NCBI GenBank assembly: GCA_963777665.1
Contig: CAVZRJ010000008.1
Location: 62,001 to 126,000 of the forward strand
Length of the DNA: 64,000 bases
Source: Bog-756 sp963777665
GTDB lineage: Bacteria; Actinomycetota; Acidimicrobiia; Acidimicrobiales; RAAP-2
Direction of reading: 5' to 3'
Shown here: in pieces, positions 46,345 through 55,082 of the stretch
Layout: the number at the start of each line of letters is the position of its first letter
Numbering within the stretch: the stretch's first letter is position 1
The notes under the pieces: generated by a model
Database searches by the model: none
Told to the model about the DNA's origin: nothing
The model's input: the letters and a program-made list of their open reading frames with translations, nothing else
Position numbers and translations under genes: made by a program

Positions 46345-46377
46345 GTTAGCGAACTGTTTACCTTCGGCAGCTAGCGT
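46345..46377 (+). promoter_or_regulatory. candidate PHO box and -10 element of the pst operon
   Basis: GTTAGCGAACT (46345-46355) and GTTTACCTTCG (46356-46366) are two 11-base units in tandem, the spacing of PhoP direct repeats in actinobacteria. TAGCGT (46372-46377) follows as -10, with TTACC starting exactly 14 bases before it. The same TTACC/-10 geometry occurs before the third pstS-like gene at 54987-55006. PhoP binding is inferred. Confidence 0.55.
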
Positions 46378-46493
46378 GAGGTCGCCGCTCTCGCACGCTG
46401 AATCCCTCGCACGCTGAACGAATTGCTCGCCACCGCCACGGCCAGACCGCCACGAGACCTGAGCAGCCCAGCAGGCAGAAAGGCCCCGAGGAC

Positions 46494-47492
46494 ATGTCCG
46501 CCATAGTCGATCCGCCACGGGCCGCGTTCAGTGACCAGGTACCGGTGCCGATCGCTCTGCCTGCGGACTACTCGACTCCCGACCGGGTTTTTCGCGGAAC
46601 GGTACGGGTGGCCGGGTTCGCCGTGCTCATCCTGCTCTTCCTCATCGGCCTCTTTCTGTTCCTCCGTGGGGTTCCCGCCTTCACCAAGATCGGCTGGCGC
46701 TTCTTCACGACCTCGGGTTACCAGACCCTCGGAAAGCACCCGGTCTACGGGGTGCTTGCCTCGCTGGTCGGCACAATCGAAGTGGCAGCGGTGGCCATGG
46801 TGGTGGGAGCCCCGGTGGCCATTGCCACAGCGTTGTTCCTGAGCGAGTACGCCCCCCAGTGGAGCCGCCGGGCGCTGATCTCGATGATCGACCTTGCCGC
46901 CGCCATCCCGAGCATCATCTTCGGCCTCTGGGCGGTGTTCGAACTGGAGCCCAACGTGGTCGGGTTCAGCACCTGGCTCTCGCGCCATGCCTCGTTCATT
47001 CCGTTCTTCAAGGTGGTCAGCCCGCCGCTCAACGCGTCGCTGTTCATCGCCGGTCTGGTGGTGGGCCTGATGATCGTCCCGATCGTGGCCTCGATCAGCC
47101 GGGAGGTCTTCTCGCTCGCGCCGCCGGGTGAGCGCGAGGCAGCGCTGGCTCTCGGAGCGAGCCGCTGGCAGATGATCCGGGTTGTGGTCCTGCCCTTCGG
47201 CAGGGGTGGGATGATCGGAGCGGTCATGCTCGGCCTCGGCCGGGCCCTCGAGGAGACCATCGCCGTCTCGATCGTCCTGGGCAGCTCGTTCGCCGTCACC
47301 GATCACATCCTCCAGCACGGCGGCTCGACCATCTCGCAGCTCATCGCGGTCAACTTCGGTTCCGGCGGCAAGCTCGGCCTCCAGGACCTTCTGTTCTGCG
47401 GGTTCGTCCTCTTCGTGCTCACGCTCGTGATCAACCTCATCGCGTCCCGCATCGTCAACCGCTCCCGGAGCGGCGCTGGGGTCGACCTGTGA
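46494..47492 (+). CDS. pstC: phosphate ABC transporter permease PstC
   Basis: Integral membrane permease of 332 residues with six hydrophobic helices. KHPVYGVLASLVGTIEVAAVAMVVGAPVAIATALFLSEYAP is the conserved start of the transport domain, and EREAALALGASRWQMIRVVVLPFGRGGMIGAVMLGLGRALEETIAV is the EAA coupling loop. First gene of an operon without an upstream pstS. ATG 46494 follows an AAAGGCC stretch. GTGA overlap with pstA. Confidence 0.93.
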   Translation: MSAIVDPPRAAFSDQVPVPIALPADYSTPDRVFRGTVRVAGFAVLILLFLIGLFLFLRGVPAFTKIGWRFFTTSGYQTLGKHPVYGVLASLVGTIEVAAVAMVVGAPVAIATALFLSEYAPQWSRRALISMIDLAAAIPSIIFGLWAVFELEPNVVGFSTWLSRHASFIPFFKVVSPPLNASLFIAGLVVGLMIVPIVASISREVFSLAPPGEREAALALGASRWQMIRVVVLPFGRGGMIGAVMLGLGRALEETIAVSIVLGSSFAVTDHILQHGGSTISQLIAVNFGSGGKLGLQDLLFCGFVLFVLTLVINLIASRIVNRSRSGAGVDL

Positions 47493-48766
47493 CGGCCCCC
47501 ACCGACGTGCAGTCCGCACCTCCGGGCGTCCTTATCCCGAACACCTCGACGTCCACCGGCACCCTGCAGGCCGACCCGGGACCGATCCCCGCCCCGTCGG
47601 CGCCGCACAAGGGGCCGCCCGACGAGCCTCCCCCCACCCCGAGGCGCCTGCCCACACCGATCCGTCCGGGCGATTTCGGTCTGACCGACGTGCTGCTCCT
47701 CGCGGCCTGCGCCGTGTCCTCCCTCGCCCTGGTCTGGGTGGTCTTCTTCCAGCTGACGCTCTTCACCGGGGCACTCGGCTTCCTGGTCTGCTGGTACGTC
47801 TGCTTCCTGGCGATGACGTGGTTCACCACGGCCCAGGTGCTTGAGCGCCAGGTCGCGACCGACCGGGTGGTGGCCGTCGTCGTGGTGAGCGCCGCCCTCC
47901 TCATCGTGTCCCTGGTCGTCTTCATCGTGGTCTGGGTGGCCTACAAGGCCATCCCGACCATCCACTGGGGAACGCTGTTCACCAAGGACGAGAAGAGCTT
48001 CCAGCCGGCCGATCCCAACGCGCTCAGCACCGTCGGTGTGTTCCACGCCATCATCGGCACCCTCGAGCAGGTGCTCATCGCCGCCGCCATGGGCGTTCCG
48101 ATCGCCATCGCCACCGCGGTCTTCCTCAACGAGGTCGGCGGCAGGGGCGTGCGGATCGTCCGGACCGTGGTCACCGCCATGAGCGGTACCCCGTCGGTGG
48201 TGGCCGGCATCTTCATCTACTCGATCCTGATCATCGACCACGTCGTGAGCTATTCCGGCATCGCCGCCTCACTGGCGTTGATGGTCATCCTGCTCCCCTC
48301 GGTGACCAGGGTGGTCGAGGAGGTCCTCCGGGTGGTGCCGAGCGGGTTGCGCGAGGCATCCTTTGCCCTCGGCGCCCCCCAGTGGAGGACGGTCTGGTCG
48401 GTAGTCCTTCCGACGGCCCGGTCCGGCGTCGTGACCGCGGTGCTGCTCGGTGTCGCCCGCATCGTGGGGGAGACCGCCCCCCTACTGTTCACTGCGTTCG
48501 GGTCCCAGGTCGTCAACTTCAACCCATTGTCCCACGCCCAAGCTGCCCTCCCCCTGGTGATCTGGTCGAACGTCGGCAAGCCCAATCAGGCCAACATCGA
48601 CCTCGCCTTCCAGGCGGCCTTCGTCCTCATCTCCATCGTCCTCATCCTGTTCGTCGCTGCCCGCATCTTCAGTCGCGCCAAGGGGACGAAGCGGCGGGGG
48701 CGTGCGGAGGACGATGTCATGGCCCGGTTCTTCGTGCCGATCCCGATGCAGAGAGAAGGCGACTAA
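47489..48766 (+). CDS. pstA: phosphate ABC transporter permease PstA, long form
   Basis: Permease of 425 residues, longer than usual PstA (about 280-300). The first ~65 residues are Pro/Thr-rich and probably cytoplasmic, followed by an extra pair of helices (about 65-135). The transport domain then begins: IIGTLEQVLIAAAMGVPIAIATAVFLNEVG, with EAA loop GLREASFALGAPQWRTVWSVVLPTARSGVVTAVLLGVARIVGETAPLL. GTG start overlaps the pstC stop; its TAA overlaps the pstB ATG. Confidence 0.92.
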   Translation: MTAPTDVQSAPPGVLIPNTSTSTGTLQADPGPIPAPSAPHKGPPDEPPPTPRRLPTPIRPGDFGLTDVLLLAACAVSSLALVWVVFFQLTLFTGALGFLVCWYVCFLAMTWFTTAQVLERQVATDRVVAVVVVSAALLIVSLVVFIVVWVAYKAIPTIHWGTLFTKDEKSFQPADPNALSTVGVFHAIIGTLEQVLIAAAMGVPIAIATAVFLNEVGGRGVRIVRTVVTAMSGTPSVVAGIFIYSILIIDHVVSYSGIAASLALMVILLPSVTRVVEEVLRVVPSGLREASFALGAPQWRTVWSVVLPTARSGVVTAVLLGVARIVGETAPLLFTAFGSQVVNFNPLSHAQAALPLVIWSNVGKPNQANIDLAFQAAFVLISIVLILFVAARIFSRAKGTKRRGRAEDDVMARFFVPIPMQREGD

Positions 48767-49620
48767 TGACGATCGAGATGGGTGTGGCGCCCGAGGCGCC
48801 GATGGAGCGGAAGTCCCGCATGTTCGCCCGGCAGGCGGGCGTCCCGGTCGGGGCGGGTCAGCTCGAGGCCGACGGGGTATGTGCCTGGTTCAGTGGGCGG
48901 CTGGTGTTGCAGGGAGTGACCCTCCTCATGGAGCGATCCCGGGTGACCGCGTTGATCGGGCCCTCGGGGTGCGGGAAGTCGACCTTCCTCCGGATCCTCA
49001 ACCGGATGCACGAGGTGGTGCCCGGGGCTCAGCTCGCCGGAACCGTCGAGCTCGACGGTCTGGACATCTACTCCGCCGGGCAGCGGGCCATGGACACCCG
49101 GCGCCACATCGGGATGGTTTTCCAGAAGCCCAACCCCTTCCCGGCGATGACCATCGCCGACAACGTGCTCTCCGGTCTCAAGTTCTCGCGCGCCGCGACG
49201 CCGAACCGGGATGACCTGGTCGAGGAAATGCTGAGCAAGGCCGGCTTGTGGAACGAGGTCAAAGACCGACTCGGCGAGCTCGGTGGGGCGCTCTCCGGGG
49301 GTCAACAGCAGCGGCTCTGCATCGCCCGGGCCCTGGCCGTTCGGCCCAGGGTCCTGTTGATGGACGAGCCGTGCTCCGCGTTGGACCCGACCTCCACCCT
49401 CCGTATCGAGCGCACCATCAAGGAGATCGCCAACGAGGTGACCGTGGTCATCGTGACCCACAACATGCAGCAGGCGCAGCGGGTCTCCGACGCCTGCGCC
49501 TTCTTCCTCGCCGAGGAGAACATGCCGGGCAAGGTCGTGGAGTCGGGCACGACGGAGAAGATGTTCGGTGAGCCGACCGACCAGAGGACGGCGGACTATG
49601 TCCATGGTCAGTTCGGCTGA
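48766..49620 (+). CDS. pstB: phosphate ABC transporter ATP-binding protein PstB
   Basis: ATPase subunit of 284 residues: Walker A GPSGCGKSTFLRILNRMHE, Q-loop GMVFQKPNPFP, signature LSGGQQQRLCIARALA, Walker B VLLMDEPCSALDP and VIVTHNMQQAQRVSD. About 35 extra residues precede the usual PstB start. The gene overlaps the pstA stop by one base and the first pstS-like gene by 23 bases. Confidence 0.94.
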   Translation: MTIEMGVAPEAPMERKSRMFARQAGVPVGAGQLEADGVCAWFSGRLVLQGVTLLMERSRVTALIGPSGCGKSTFLRILNRMHEVVPGAQLAGTVELDGLDIYSAGQRAMDTRRHIGMVFQKPNPFPAMTIADNVLSGLKFSRAATPNRDDLVEEMLSKAGLWNEVKDRLGELGGALSGGQQQRLCIARALAVRPRVLLMDEPCSALDPTSTLRIERTIKEIANEVTVVIVTHNMQQAQRVSDACAFFLAEENMPGKVVESGTTEKMFGEPTDQRTADYVHGQFG

Positions 49621-51397
49621 GCCCGTGAGCGGTTCGAGTCAGCGCAGTGGGCGCGCTCGGCCTTCCACGATCGTCCATGTCGTCGCGCTCGTTGCGGTGG
49701 TGGCCGCCGCGCTCGCACAGTTCTGGGCGGTACCCCAGGCCGGAGCCAGTCCATCGCTCCAGTCCACTGGGTCGAGTTTCGCAAGTGTGGCAATCCAGCA
49801 GTGGGTGGGCCAGTCGAGCACGTTGTACGGGCTCAACATCAACTGGCAGGTCACCTCGTCCGTGATCGGGCTCAACAACTTCGCCACCAACCAGGTCGAC
49901 TTCGGCGCCTCGGACATCCCCTACAGCTCGGGGCAGGCCCAGTCCACTCCGACCATTCCCTACCAGTACATGCCCGACGTGGCCGGTGGCCTCGCCTTCA
50001 TGTACAACATCACCGGCCAGGACGGCCAGAGGATCACCAGTCTGATCCTCAACGCGCAGACCATCGGAGACATCTTCCTCGGGAAGATCACCAAGTGGAA
50101 CGACCCGGCCATCGCCGAGCTCAATCCCCAGCTTGCGGGCGACCTGCCCTCGACCCAGATCATCGCGGTCTACCGCTCGGACGCTTCGGGCGAGAACTAC
50201 CTGCTCTCGGACTACCTGCTCCATCAGGACGGATCCGACTTCAACGCCGCGCAGAACGCGTTCGGCAGCTTCGAGCCCGGACAGCCGGACGCGACCTGGC
50301 CGACGCCGCCGCAAGGCTTCAACAACCCGGCATACCCGGGATGGCTGCAGAACACACCCACCGGTCAGAACGGCTCGGACAACGCCGCCAACTACGTCGC
50401 GGCGCTCTCGAGTGTGGGGGCGATCACCTATGTCGAGACGGCCTACGCCAAGGAGCACAATTTCCCGGTTGCCTCGGTGGTCAACGCGAGCAACAACGCC
50501 GTCCAGCCCACTTCGCTCGACGTCGCCACGGCGCTCGAGGCGGCGGTCCTCCACCCCGACCTGACCCAAGACCTCAGCAAGGTCTATATCAACCCCCTGC
50601 CGAACGCCTACCCGCTGTCTGCCTACAGCTATCTGGTCACGCCCTGCTCACCGCAGCTGGCCCAGACGACGGGAGGCAGCTGCGCGGCCGACCCGAACAA
50701 CGCGCCCTCGACGTTTCCGAGCCAGAAGGGCCAGGCGCTCGGCCAATTCGTCTCGTTCCTTGCCTGTGCCGGTCAGGAGAAGATGGCGGACCTCGGCTAC
50801 TCCCCCCTGCCACCCAATCTGGTGCAGGAGGACTTCAACGCGGTCGGCCACCTCAACGGTGCCCAGGAACCTCCGCCGGTGTCGCCGTCCAACTGTAAGA
50901 ACCCCTACGTCGACGGTGAGATCCCACTCCCGGGTGAGCCTGCCATCCAAGGCCAGAGCTGCAGTATCTGTGGGGTGACGGCGACGGTCACGGTCACCGG
51001 AGGCGCCGGAGGGTCGGCCACCGGTCCGGGTGGGAGCGGCAGCGCCGGCACCACGGGAGCACCGGGGAGCAACTCGGGAGGTGCTCTCTCGAGCGCAGCT
51101 GCCGCGGCGGCTGGCCTCACGCCGGCCGAGATCGCCAACGGGTACACGGTGATCAACGGAAAGGTTGTCAAGAAGCCCGCCTCCACCACCCTGAGCAAGT
51201 CCCAGATAGCGCATGCTTTGCTTTCGGCCGCGGGGTTGATCTACGGACCCCGGAACCTGGCCGTAGTCGGAGCAGTGCTGCTCCTTCTGGCCATCATCCT
51301 CGGGCCGCCGGTGATCGCGTCCGTGCGGCGTCGGCGCTCGGCAGGTCACGCTGCGGACCCCGATCCGTTCGTGGCCGTACCAGGAGCTGACCCATGA
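49598..51397 (+). CDS. pstS: PstS-like phosphate-binding protein with C-terminal membrane anchor
   Basis: Substrate-binding protein of 599 residues. Signal sequence (about 22-50), then a PstS fold: SLQSTGSSFASVAIQQWVGQ (phosphate-loop start), VIGLNNFATNQVDFGASDIPYS, YMPDVAGGLAFMYNI, IGDIFLGKITKWNDPAIAELNP, IIAVYRSDASGENYLLSDYLL. A long Gly/Ser/Ala linker (about 470-530) leads to one helix near the end (NLAVVGAVLLLLAIILGPPVIAS) and a basic tail. PstS is normally a lipoprotein and first in the operon; here it is last of the core and anchored by its C-terminus. No LPxTG motif. Overlaps the next gene by 4 bases. Confidence 0.88.
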   Translation: MSMVSSAEPVSGSSQRSGRARPSTIVHVVALVAVVAAALAQFWAVPQAGASPSLQSTGSSFASVAIQQWVGQSSTLYGLNINWQVTSSVIGLNNFATNQVDFGASDIPYSSGQAQSTPTIPYQYMPDVAGGLAFMYNITGQDGQRITSLILNAQTIGDIFLGKITKWNDPAIAELNPQLAGDLPSTQIIAVYRSDASGENYLLSDYLLHQDGSDFNAAQNAFGSFEPGQPDATWPTPPQGFNNPAYPGWLQNTPTGQNGSDNAANYVAALSSVGAITYVETAYAKEHNFPVASVVNASNNAVQPTSLDVATALEAAVLHPDLTQDLSKVYINPLPNAYPLSAYSYLVTPCSPQLAQTTGGSCAADPNNAPSTFPSQKGQALGQFVSFLACAGQEKMADLGYSPLPPNLVQEDFNAVGHLNGAQEPPPVSPSNCKNPYVDGEIPLPGEPAIQGQSCSICGVTATVTVTGGAGGSATGPGGSGSAGTTGAPGSNSGGALSSAAAAAAGLTPAEIANGYTVINGKVVKKPASTTLSKSQIAHALLSAAGLIYGPRNLAVVGAVLLLLAIILGPPVIASVRRRRSAGHAADPDPFVAVPGADP

Positions 51398-53817
51398 GCC
51401 GTCTCCCTCGGTCCAGACGGCGCATCCTGACCGTCGTCATCTGCATGGTCCTTGCCGTGGCCACGTTGACCGCCGTCAGCGCGACCACTGCGCTGACGGC
51501 ACCGGGTCCGTCGGCCGTCGGGGCTGTGCCCGTGTGTACGAGCGATGGGGCCGGCGGCTGTACCGCGACCCTGCCGTGCAACAAGGGACCCTGTCCCTCG
51601 GTCGATGTCGCTCCGATCACCGGTTTGGACGACGGACAGTTCGTCTTCGTACGAGCCACCAACTTCACCGCAGGCGGCAGCCTGCGGATCGCGCTCTGCT
51701 CGAACAATTCGTCCGCGACCGACCCCTCGTGCCTGGTCGGAAGCTGGGAATCGGAGCAGAGGGGGCCGGTGCAGACTCCGGTGACGGTCAACCCGGCCCA
51801 TGCCAACCTCACCCAGATCGCCTATCCCGCGTTCTTCGACCAGTCGGGAGAGGGAAACATACCGCTCCCGTCGCATGACATCACCAATGTGCACGGAATG
51901 GGTCCGGGCTTCTACTGCGACAATACGGCGGACATCTGCTCGCTCCTCATCACCAAGGAAGCGGGCACGGGCAGCTCGGTGGGCAACGGCCCCCCGGTCA
52001 GCCCGAACAACACCGCGATCATCCCGTTGAACTTTGCCGCCCAGGCAAGCGGGTGCCCGGCCAGCGACACCGAGATCCAGACCGAGAGCTCGTACAGCCT
52101 CGAGCATTTCATCCCCGCAGCGGTGGACTCGACCTGCTCGGGTGCCAACGGGGTCGTAGCTCTCAACACGGCGAGCGACAACCTGTCGGTGGTCTCGGAT
52201 TTCAACGCCGGAAACACCCAGCTGGCGTTCATCGACAACCCAGGCGATCTCACCCAGGAGGGGCTGCTGTTCGGGGGGAAGCAGTTCGCCTACATCCCAG
52301 TGGCCCTGTCGGCGACCGTGGTCGGCATGCTGGCAGGCGAGACTGTGGGGAATTCGGCTACTCCGGTTGCCGACTACAACCTGACACCGAACATGGTGGC
52401 CGGGATCATCACAACCGGATACTCGGCCTCTACAGGTACCGTCAACTTCAATCCGCTGTCCCTCATCGGCAACGATTACCCGAACCTTCCGATCCCCTGT
52501 AACAACCTTGTGCTCTGCAAGGCCGGCGACCCGATCACCGAAGCGTACAATTCGCTCCAATTCAGCGCGTTCAACTTGTTGAACCCGCCGACGACGTCCG
52601 GTGTCGGTGTCTACATGCCGTCGAACTTCGGGGTGTTCAACTCGGACGTTCCGAGCGGGTCGAGTTACCAGGCGACCGACTGGATCTGCCACGCGCCGAC
52701 CGTTCCCTACAAGGCGACCTTCCAACGGATCAAACCGGCGGGGACGGTGACGGTAAAGGTCCCCGACCAGAATGTCGCCTCGACGACGCTGACCACGGCT
52801 CCTCAGGGCAGCTCGGTCTGGCCGCCGCCTACCGATCCGACCGAGTCATGGATCTTCCCGAACTGCCTTCCCGAGTCGCTCTACCCGGCCCTCTCCTCTG
52901 AGACCTCGACCTACGGGGAGTTCCAGTCGCCGGAGCTTCAGGCCCACCAGATGCGGTCCTACGCATTCGGGGGGAACACCACGCCGTCGGTGACCACCAG
53001 CCCGACCGCCGCGTTCGGCGTGATTGACGCCTCTGAAGCATCGTTCGACGGGCTGAACACCGCCAACCTGCAGAACGCTGCGGGCAACTTCGTCGCTCCG
53101 ACCGCCGCCAACGTGGATGCGGCGGCGGCCAACGTGACCCCGTGCCCGGCTGCTGACCTCGCCTGTCCGACCGGCACCTACCAGGTGAACTACGCGGCAC
53201 GTACCCCGACCGCCTATCCGATGCCCGACATCACCTACGCGATGGTCCCGACGGCGCCCCAACCCCCTGCGCAGGCCGCCGCCATCAAGGATCTCCTCAC
53301 CAACCTGGTCACCTACGCCCACAACGGCGGCTCGATCCCCCTCCCGAGCGGCTATGCGCCGTTGCCCACCACCCTTTACCAGACTGCGCTCGCTGACATC
53401 GCCAACGACGTCGTCGCACAGCCGTCATCGGGTTCCGCGACCCCTGGCGGCCCTGGGTCGTCCTCGAAAGGGTCCGGTGGAACGGGAGGGACCACGGGAG
53501 GTTCCTCTACCGGTACCACCAGTCCGTTCGCGTCGACTGCGGGGGAGGGGGCGGGCTCGGGCTCACTGCCGCTGTCGGCGTCATCCTCAGCGGCGGCAAA
53601 CGGCCATCATTCCTCCAGACCGGGTCGCGGTTCCGGCGGGGTCGGGACGGTGAGCGGTTTTCTCCTGGTCGGACTCGATGCGGCGGCCCGGTACCTTCTC
53701 CCGGCTCTGGTCGTCCTCGCACTTGCGTGTCTCATCCTCGGGCCTCTGTTGTTGTTCGCGCCGAGGTTCAGACGACGTGACGAGGAGGCCGGAGAAGCCT
53801 CCGGAGGATCGCCGTGA
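51394..53817 (+). CDS. large PstS-like surface protein with N-terminal Ig-type domain and C-terminal anchor
   Basis: Exported protein of 807 residues. The signal sequence spans about 10-40. Residues about 55-180 resemble the neocarzinostatin-type Ig fold of actinobacterial surface proteins (ITGLDDGQFVFVRATNFTAGGSLRIALCSNN). A distant PstS-like binding region follows (about 225-600: EHFIPAAVDSTCSGANGVVALNTASDNLSVVSDF, later ADYNLTPNMVAGIITTGYSAS). Then comes a Gly/Ser-rich spacer (about 680-740), a helix (LLPALVVLALACLILGPLLLF) and an acidic/basic tail. Many cysteines suggest disulfides. It overlaps pstS by 4 bases and the sortase-like gene by 4 bases. Ligand unknown; phosphate or a phosphorylated compound is inferred from context. 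Confidence 0.72.
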   Translation: MSRLPRSRRRILTVVICMVLAVATLTAVSATTALTAPGPSAVGAVPVCTSDGAGGCTATLPCNKGPCPSVDVAPITGLDDGQFVFVRATNFTAGGSLRIALCSNNSSATDPSCLVGSWESEQRGPVQTPVTVNPAHANLTQIAYPAFFDQSGEGNIPLPSHDITNVHGMGPGFYCDNTADICSLLITKEAGTGSSVGNGPPVSPNNTAIIPLNFAAQASGCPASDTEIQTESSYSLEHFIPAAVDSTCSGANGVVALNTASDNLSVVSDFNAGNTQLAFIDNPGDLTQEGLLFGGKQFAYIPVALSATVVGMLAGETVGNSATPVADYNLTPNMVAGIITTGYSASTGTVNFNPLSLIGNDYPNLPIPCNNLVLCKAGDPITEAYNSLQFSAFNLLNPPTTSGVGVYMPSNFGVFNSDVPSGSSYQATDWICHAPTVPYKATFQRIKPAGTVTVKVPDQNVASTTLTTAPQGSSVWPPPTDPTESWIFPNCLPESLYPALSSETSTYGEFQSPELQAHQMRSYAFGGNTTPSVTTSPTAAFGVIDASEASFDGLNTANLQNAAGNFVAPTAANVDAAAANVTPCPAADLACPTGTYQVNYAARTPTAYPMPDITYAMVPTAPQPPAQAAAIKDLLTNLVTYAHNGGSIPLPSGYAPLPTTLYQTALADIANDVVAQPSSGSATPGGPGSSSKGSGGTGGTTGGSSTGTTSPFASTAGEGAGSGSLPLSASSSAAANGHHSSRPGRGSGGVGTVSGFLLVGLDAAARYLLPALVVLALACLILGPLLLFAPRFRRRDEEAGEASGGSP

Positions 53818-54824
53818 CCGAGACCCAGGCCCCGATCGTTCCCAGCAGCATCGAGGACGCAGAGCAGATCAGGGAGGGGACGGAGTCCGGTGGCCCTCGG
53901 GAGACCGGTACGTCCCCGGAGCCCGGGGATCGCATCGGCCCCCACGAACAGGTGGATTCCAGCGAACCCACCTGGGCGACGGCCCACCATCTCCCGGATC
54001 TTCCCTACGTGCGCCTCGCCGGGCTGACCCTCACCGGAATCGGCGCGCTCATCGTGGTCTTCCTCGTCTACCTCGTCGCCTTCACGCCCCTGACCGCGGC
54101 CCGGGACCAGCAGCGCCTCACCCAGTCCCTCGTCGGACACCCGCTGACCGTCTACAGCCTCGTCGATGGTCGGACGCCGGCCGAAGGCTCGGCGGTTGCA
54201 GTCATCGAGATCCCAGCGATCCACCTGCACCAAGTGGTGGTCGAGGGGACCGGCGCGGCCGATCTCATGAACGGTCCGGGCCACATGCAGAGAACAGCAT
54301 TACCCGGCGCAGTCGGCAATGCGGTGATCGCCGCCCGGCGCGTCACGTTCGGCGCTCCCTTCGGGTCGCTCGCACAACTGCGGCGTGGCGACCGGATCGA
54401 GACCGTCGACGGGTTGGGTGGCTCCACATACCGGGTGACCCGCGTGTTCACGGTCACCGCGGGGCACCACGACGTGGTCACGCCGACGACGGACAACCGG
54501 ATCACCCTGATCTCCTCCGACTCGAGCGTGGTGACGAGCGGTCGACTGGTCGTGGTCGGCAAGCTGGTGGGGGCTCCGTATTTCGTTTCGGGCGCCACCG
54601 CGAAGCTCCCGGGAACCGAACTCGGGCTGGCTGGGGACCCGGCAGCCAAGGGGCTCACGATCCTCTGGTCGCTCCTCACCCTGATCGTGTTGGCGGGCGC
54701 GGGCGTCGTTGCGTGGCGCTGGCGGCGACCGGCCCTCGTGTATCTGCTGGCCGCTCCGGTGGTCATCGCCTGCGGCCTGTTCGCCTGCGAGAGTCTGGCC
54801 CGGGCCCTTCCCGCAACCTATTGA
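53814..54824 (+). CDS. sortase-fold membrane protein lacking catalytic His and Cys
   Basis: Protein of 336 residues. Acidic cytoplasmic region (1-63), helix (about 68-92), sortase-type barrel (about 115-255), then two C-terminal helices (about 280-300 and 306-326). The barrel keeps class E/D landmarks: EIPAIHLHQVVVEGTGAADLMNGPGHMQRTALPG and GNAVIAARRVTFGAPFGSLAQLRRGDRIE. The catalytic His of the usual AGHRTTYGAPF is Arg175, and the catalytic Cys of the usual TLTTC is Ser235 in RITLISSDSS; only the Arg (Arg244 in SGRLVVVG) remains. It therefore cannot be a normal transpeptidase. It is coupled (ATGA) to two anchored PstS-like proteins, which lack sorting signals. A scaffold or binding role is inferred. 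Confidence 0.8.
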   Translation: MTETQAPIVPSSIEDAEQIREGTESGGPRETGTSPEPGDRIGPHEQVDSSEPTWATAHHLPDLPYVRLAGLTLTGIGALIVVFLVYLVAFTPLTAARDQQRLTQSLVGHPLTVYSLVDGRTPAEGSAVAVIEIPAIHLHQVVVEGTGAADLMNGPGHMQRTALPGAVGNAVIAARRVTFGAPFGSLAQLRRGDRIETVDGLGGSTYRVTRVFTVTAGHHDVVTPTTDNRITLISSDSSVVTSGRLVVVGKLVGAPYFVSGATAKLPGTELGLAGDPAAKGLTILWSLLTLIVLAGAGVVAWRWRRPALVYLLAAPVVIACGLFACESLARALPATY

Positions 54825-54984
54825 CGGGTACCGATCGATCAGGGGTCGTCCCCGTTCGATCGACCTCCGAAGGCGCAGGAGCGCAGATCCGACCACGCTT
54901 GGTGCCCGGCGAACTGCGGTTCGCGTCCTAAGGATCGAAGCGTCACCAAGAGTTCATCGGGGCAGCACCCATCCGTGACGCTGC

Positions 54985-55006
54985 GGTTACCTCGGTTGCT
55001 TAGGGT
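54985..55006 (+). promoter_or_regulatory. promoter of the third pstS-like gene, matching the pstC promoter
   Basis: GGTTACCTCGG (54985-54995) then TAGGGT (55001-55006). TTACC begins 14 bases before the -10 box, exactly as in front of pstC, and the flanks align (TTACC.TCGG..GC, TAG.GTGA). This marks the third pstS-like gene as a separate but co-regulated unit. Confidence 0.5.
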
Positions 55007-55082
55007 GACAGCGGAGGCACTTGTCGAGCAGGTGACCATGGCAATCCCTCCGTTCCCAAGCCACTACAGAGGAGAAACACTT

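Noticed and set aside
53814..54824. Active sortase that anchors the neighbouring PstS-like proteins
   Set aside because: His and Cys are replaced, and neither neighbour has an LPxTG/LAxTG-type motif before its C-terminal helix.
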